The notes under the pieces were generated by a model. That model was not told where the DNA came from, did no database searches, and was given only the letters and a program-made list of their open reading frames with translations. Below are positions 7,649 through 9,062 of a stretch of 9,062 bases of DNA, piece after piece (within the stretch, counting starts at the first letter, position 1; each line of letters begins with the position of its first letter). Source of the stretch: Nanobdellota archaeon (GTDB taxonomy: Archaea; Nanobdellota; Nanobdellia; Pacearchaeales; GW2011-AR1); the NCBI GenBank assembly GCA_018829425.1, contig JAHJUA010000095.1, positions 1-9,062 on the forward strand. The letters are read 5' to 3'. The position numbers and the translations under genes are program-made.

Positions 7649-8335
7649 TTAACTTAAAATTCCTTTTTCTTTCATGCTTAAAAATGTTTCCTTGGTTACT
7701 ATAATATGGTCTAAAACTTCAATGTCTAAAACTTTTCCGGCTTCCACTAGTCGTTTGGTGATTTCTAAATCGTCCTGTGAAGGTTCGGGGTCTCCCGATG
7801 GGTGGTTGTGGACGATTATGACTGACGCGGCTTTGCTTTTAATGGCTTCTGTAAACGCTTCTCGCGGATGGACGATACTGGCGTTCAAGGTACCAAGAGA
7901 TACTTCGTGAATTGACCAGTTGCGGCTATCAAGTGCGATCAAATAAAAGTGTTCTTTTGAATAATCCTTGAGCTTACTTCTGACGAGTCTGGCGACCTTT
8001 TCCGGATTCAGAAGTTCTTTCCTTTTATACGCCGGGGTTTGAGTGGAAAGACGGCGCCCCATCTCAACTGCCGCTTTTATTTGCGCGGCTTTTGCCAGGC
8101 CAATGCCTTTTATTGAAGACAATTCCTCAATACTTGCCTCGGATAATTTTTGCAAACTGCCGAATTGAGCGAGCAGTTTTTGCGCCATAACTGTAACCGA
8201 TTCACCGGCTATACCACGCCCCAAAATAAGCTGGAGCAATTCTTGCGCCGAAAGAGCTTGTTCGCCAAATTTAAGCAACCGCTCGCGCGGGCGTTCTTCT
8301 TTTGGTAGGTCGTGAATGGTAAATGATTTTGTCAT
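7649..8335 (-). CDS. radC: RadC family JAB/JAMM-domain protein
   Basis: The 228-residue protein is a full-length RadC (UPF0758). The N-terminal part has the usual PKEERPRERLLKFGEQALS start and a helix-hairpin-helix-like segment around SSIKGIGLAKAAQ (73-85). The C-terminal JAMM metal site is intact: HNHPSGDPEPSQDD with H176, H178, S186 and D189, plus the upstream HPREAF containing E159. The biochemical role of RadC is unsettled; the old link to DNA repair is doubtful, and copies are common on prophages and mobile elements. The ATG lies two bases after the regulator stop, so the two genes are probably translated together. Around 8041-8100 the sequence is about 58% G+C by hand count, much higher than the following hsdM, which suggests a different origin or a host-type gene. 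No other family fits. Confidence 0.95.
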   Translation of the reverse strand: MTKSFTIHDLPKEERPRERLLKFGEQALSAQELLQLILGRGIAGESVTVMAQKLLAQFGSLQKLSEASIEELSSIKGIGLAKAAQIKAAVEMGRRLSTQTPAYKRKELLNPEKVARLVRSKLKDYSKEHFYLIALDSRNWSIHEVSLGTLNASIVHPREAFTEAIKSKAASVIIVHNHPSGDPEPSQDDLEITKRLVEAGKVLDIEVLDHIIVTKETFLSMKEKGILS

Positions 8336-8337
8336 AA

Positions 8338-8556
8338 TTATGAAAGTAACTCGTCCACGCTTACCTCAAGCGCATTGGCAAGCTTAGTGAGCGTTTCAAT
8401 GGTCGGATTTTTATTTACTCCGGACTCAATACGAATAACCGTATTCAATGATAAATCAGCGAGCCGAGCCACCCTCTCTTGAGAGTAGCCCTTTTGTGCC
8501 CGTAGTTTTTTAAAATTTGAAGCTATTTTATTATTTGACATTAGGTTACTTGCCAT
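8338..8556 (-). CDS. Small XRE-family HTH regulator, possible controller protein
   Basis: The 72-residue protein is essentially one HTH_XRE (Cro/C1-type) domain at about 13-67. YSQERVARLADLSLNTVIRI covers the turn and recognition helix, and LTKLANALEVSVDELL is the typical closing helix pair. There is no additional sensing domain. Its size and first position in a restriction-modification operon resemble controller (C) proteins that delay nuclease expression; this is inference. An inverted repeat at 8557-8563 and 8610-8616, overlapping a candidate promoter, could be its operator. The first ATG at 8556 is used here; ATG at 8541 (67 residues) is also possible, and neither has a clear Shine-Dalgarno sequence. 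It is the first gene of the cassette and ends two bases before radC. Confidence 0.85.
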   Translation of the reverse strand: MASNLMSNNKIASNFKKLRAQKGYSQERVARLADLSLNTVIRIESGVNKNPTIETLTKLANALEVSVDELLS

Positions 8557-8616
8557 ATACCATTAAAAGATATAAACTAAATGATAGGACATATTCATTA
8601 GCTATTTTTATGGTAT
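8557..8616. promoter_or_regulatory. Candidate operator: inverted repeat ahead of the regulator
   Basis: ATACCAT at 8557-8563 is matched by ATGGTAT at 8610-8616. The match continues imperfectly inward (AAAA at 8565-8568 against TTTT at 8605-8608). One half-site touches the regulator start codon and the other overlaps the candidate -10 box, an arrangement suited to autoregulation by the XRE protein. This is seen in sequence, but binding is inferred. Confidence 0.35.
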
Positions 8617-8638
8617 CTCATTTTATTAACTTTAGCAA
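8610..8638 (-). promoter_or_regulatory. Candidate operon promoter
   Basis: On the minus strand TTGCTA (8638-8633) lies 17 bases ahead of TACCAT (8615-8610). Each matches four of six consensus sigma-70 positions. Transcription would start near 8603, giving a leader of about 45 bases before ATG 8556. The spacing is ideal but the boxes are weak. It is the only AT-rich gap large enough to hold a promoter for the operon. Confidence 0.35.
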
Positions 8639-8715
8639 CCTTTCAGGGAGTTCAGCTTTGTTGCGCGCGCACGGGAGTGGTGGGGCAAGGGCAACTATAA
8701 AAATAAAAGCCCCAC

Positions 8716-8737
8716 AAAAAAATCGGGCTCTGCCCGA
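8716..8737 (-). terminator. Inward-facing terminator-like hairpin, right arm
   Basis: TCGGGC (8723-8728) pairs perfectly with GCCCGA (8732-8737) around three bases, and read on the minus strand the stem is followed by seven T residues (8722-8716). This is a good intrinsic-terminator shape. It would stop leftward transcription arriving from outside before it reaches the regulator, leaving the operon under its own promoter. Confidence 0.5.
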
Positions 8738-8805
8738 AAAGCAAAAGGGCAAAAAGGCCGCCTACGCTAAAGCTTCGGACGGGCAAAAAGTGGGTTGGGG
8801 GGAAG

Positions 8806-8833
8806 CCTGCCTGCCGGCAGGCAGGGAATTTTT
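8806..8833 (+). terminator. Outward-facing terminator-like palindrome, right arm
   Basis: This is the same palindrome as in the left arm, CCTGCCTGCCGGCAGGCAGG (8806-8825), followed on the plus strand by GAATTTTTG. It would act on rightward transcripts leaving the cassette, but no rightward gene is seen. The T run is short, so the call is tentative. Confidence 0.3.
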
Positions 8834-9062
8834 GCCCTTTTGCGAATTAGAATAGAGCGTTTCCGCTTTTCTCTGATTAAGAGAAACACAAAACAGAAAA
8901 ATTTTCTTTTCCTTTTAAAAGAAAAAATTGCCCGCGAAAAAATTAAAAAATGTAGAGAAAATTTTTCTGTTTTGTTTTGCCGTAGCGGAGCGGAGGCAAG
9001 CGGAAACGCACCTCATTATTATTCGGGATTATCTTTAAAAAAAGTTCGGATTTCGTTCAGCG

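Larger units (their letters stand above)
8557..8707. other. Intergenic leader between regulator and right repeat
   Basis: This 151-base stretch holds the operon leader. Its left two thirds are AT-rich and carry the candidate promoter and operator. A GC-rich patch at about 8660-8692 follows, and then an A-rich edge leads into the right repeat. With the repeat arm beyond it, no gene is seen from 8557 to the end of the window. Confidence 0.6.
8708..9060 (-). repeat. Right arm of long inverted repeat flanking the cassette
   Basis: This 353-base block is the reverse-oriented partner of 63-436. It starts at AGCCCC next to the leader and reaches the window edge, so its outer boundary may extend further. 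Internal fold-backs are at least as good as in the left arm: ACAAAACAGAAAAATTTTCT (8888-8907) has an exact 20-base reverse complement at 8956-8975, nested inside GCGTTTCCGC (8857-8866) with GCGGAAACGC (9000-9009). GCAAAAGGGCAAAAA (8741-8755) pairs with 8829-8843 around the palindrome 8806-8825. No coding sequence is credible here. Confidence 0.92.

Noticed and set aside
8517..8855. Rightward open frame of 112 codons starting in the regulator and ending in the right repeat
   Set aside because: It overlaps the XRE gene, runs through the palindromic repeat, and its repeat part is not kept in frame in the left copy; its YAKASDG and PAGR stretches are typical of translated repeat DNA.
63..9060. 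Composite transposon
   Set aside because: The inverted repeats are convincing, but no transposase or integrase is encoded and the target-site duplication cannot be examined because the right arm ends at the window edge.

Overview
The window looks like a self-contained defence cassette from a small-genome, AT-rich bacterium. The best guess is a member of the Candidate Phyla Radiation/Patescibacteria (Parcubacteria-like). The main reason is the flanking repeats: they are built around the palindrome CCTGCCTGCCGGCAGGCAGG and read through as peptides of the PAGRQG and YAKASDG type, which I remember as dispersed repeats in such genomes. This placement is recall plus inference, not proof. All six genes stop with TAA and the long frames read sensibly with the standard bacterial code, which argues against lineages that recode TGA.

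Layout. Positions 63-436 and 8708-9060 hold two copies of a roughly 350-base repeat in opposite orientation, about 96% identical by eye. Between them, six genes all read leftward in one apparent operon: a small XRE-type regulator (8556-8338), RadC (8335-7649), a HsdM-type DNA methyltransferase carrying an N-terminal HsdR_N-like nuclease domain (7638-5257), a cytoplasmic trypsin-like serine protease (5210-4407), a two-domain HsdS specificity subunit (4403-2964), and a large Mrr_N + DUF262 + HNH + HEPN protein (2953-479). Gaps are 2, 10, 46, 3 and 10 bases, so a single transcript with coupled translation is likely. The only AT-rich leader with a plausible promoter lies ahead of the regulator, at about 8557-8640.

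How the genes may work together. HsdM plus HsdS can form a sequence-specific modification complex. No HsdR helicase is present. The nuclease-like N-terminus of HsdM makes a BcgI-like (type IIB/IIG) restriction-modification arrangement possible. The last gene adds a GmrSD-type DNA nuclease module and a C-terminal HEPN domain with an intact R-x4-H RNase motif, placed as PrrC is placed in some hsd loci. A protease between the methyltransferase and specificity genes suggests an activation or release step. The system is therefore best described as a candidate composite restriction/abortive-infection system: each domain is recognisable, but I do not know this exact combination as a named system.

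The two repeat arms are full of fold-backs and carry terminator-like hairpins facing both inward and outward, so they may insulate the cassette, and they provide homology by which it could invert or move. No transposase, integrase, tRNA, rRNA or CRISPR array is visible.
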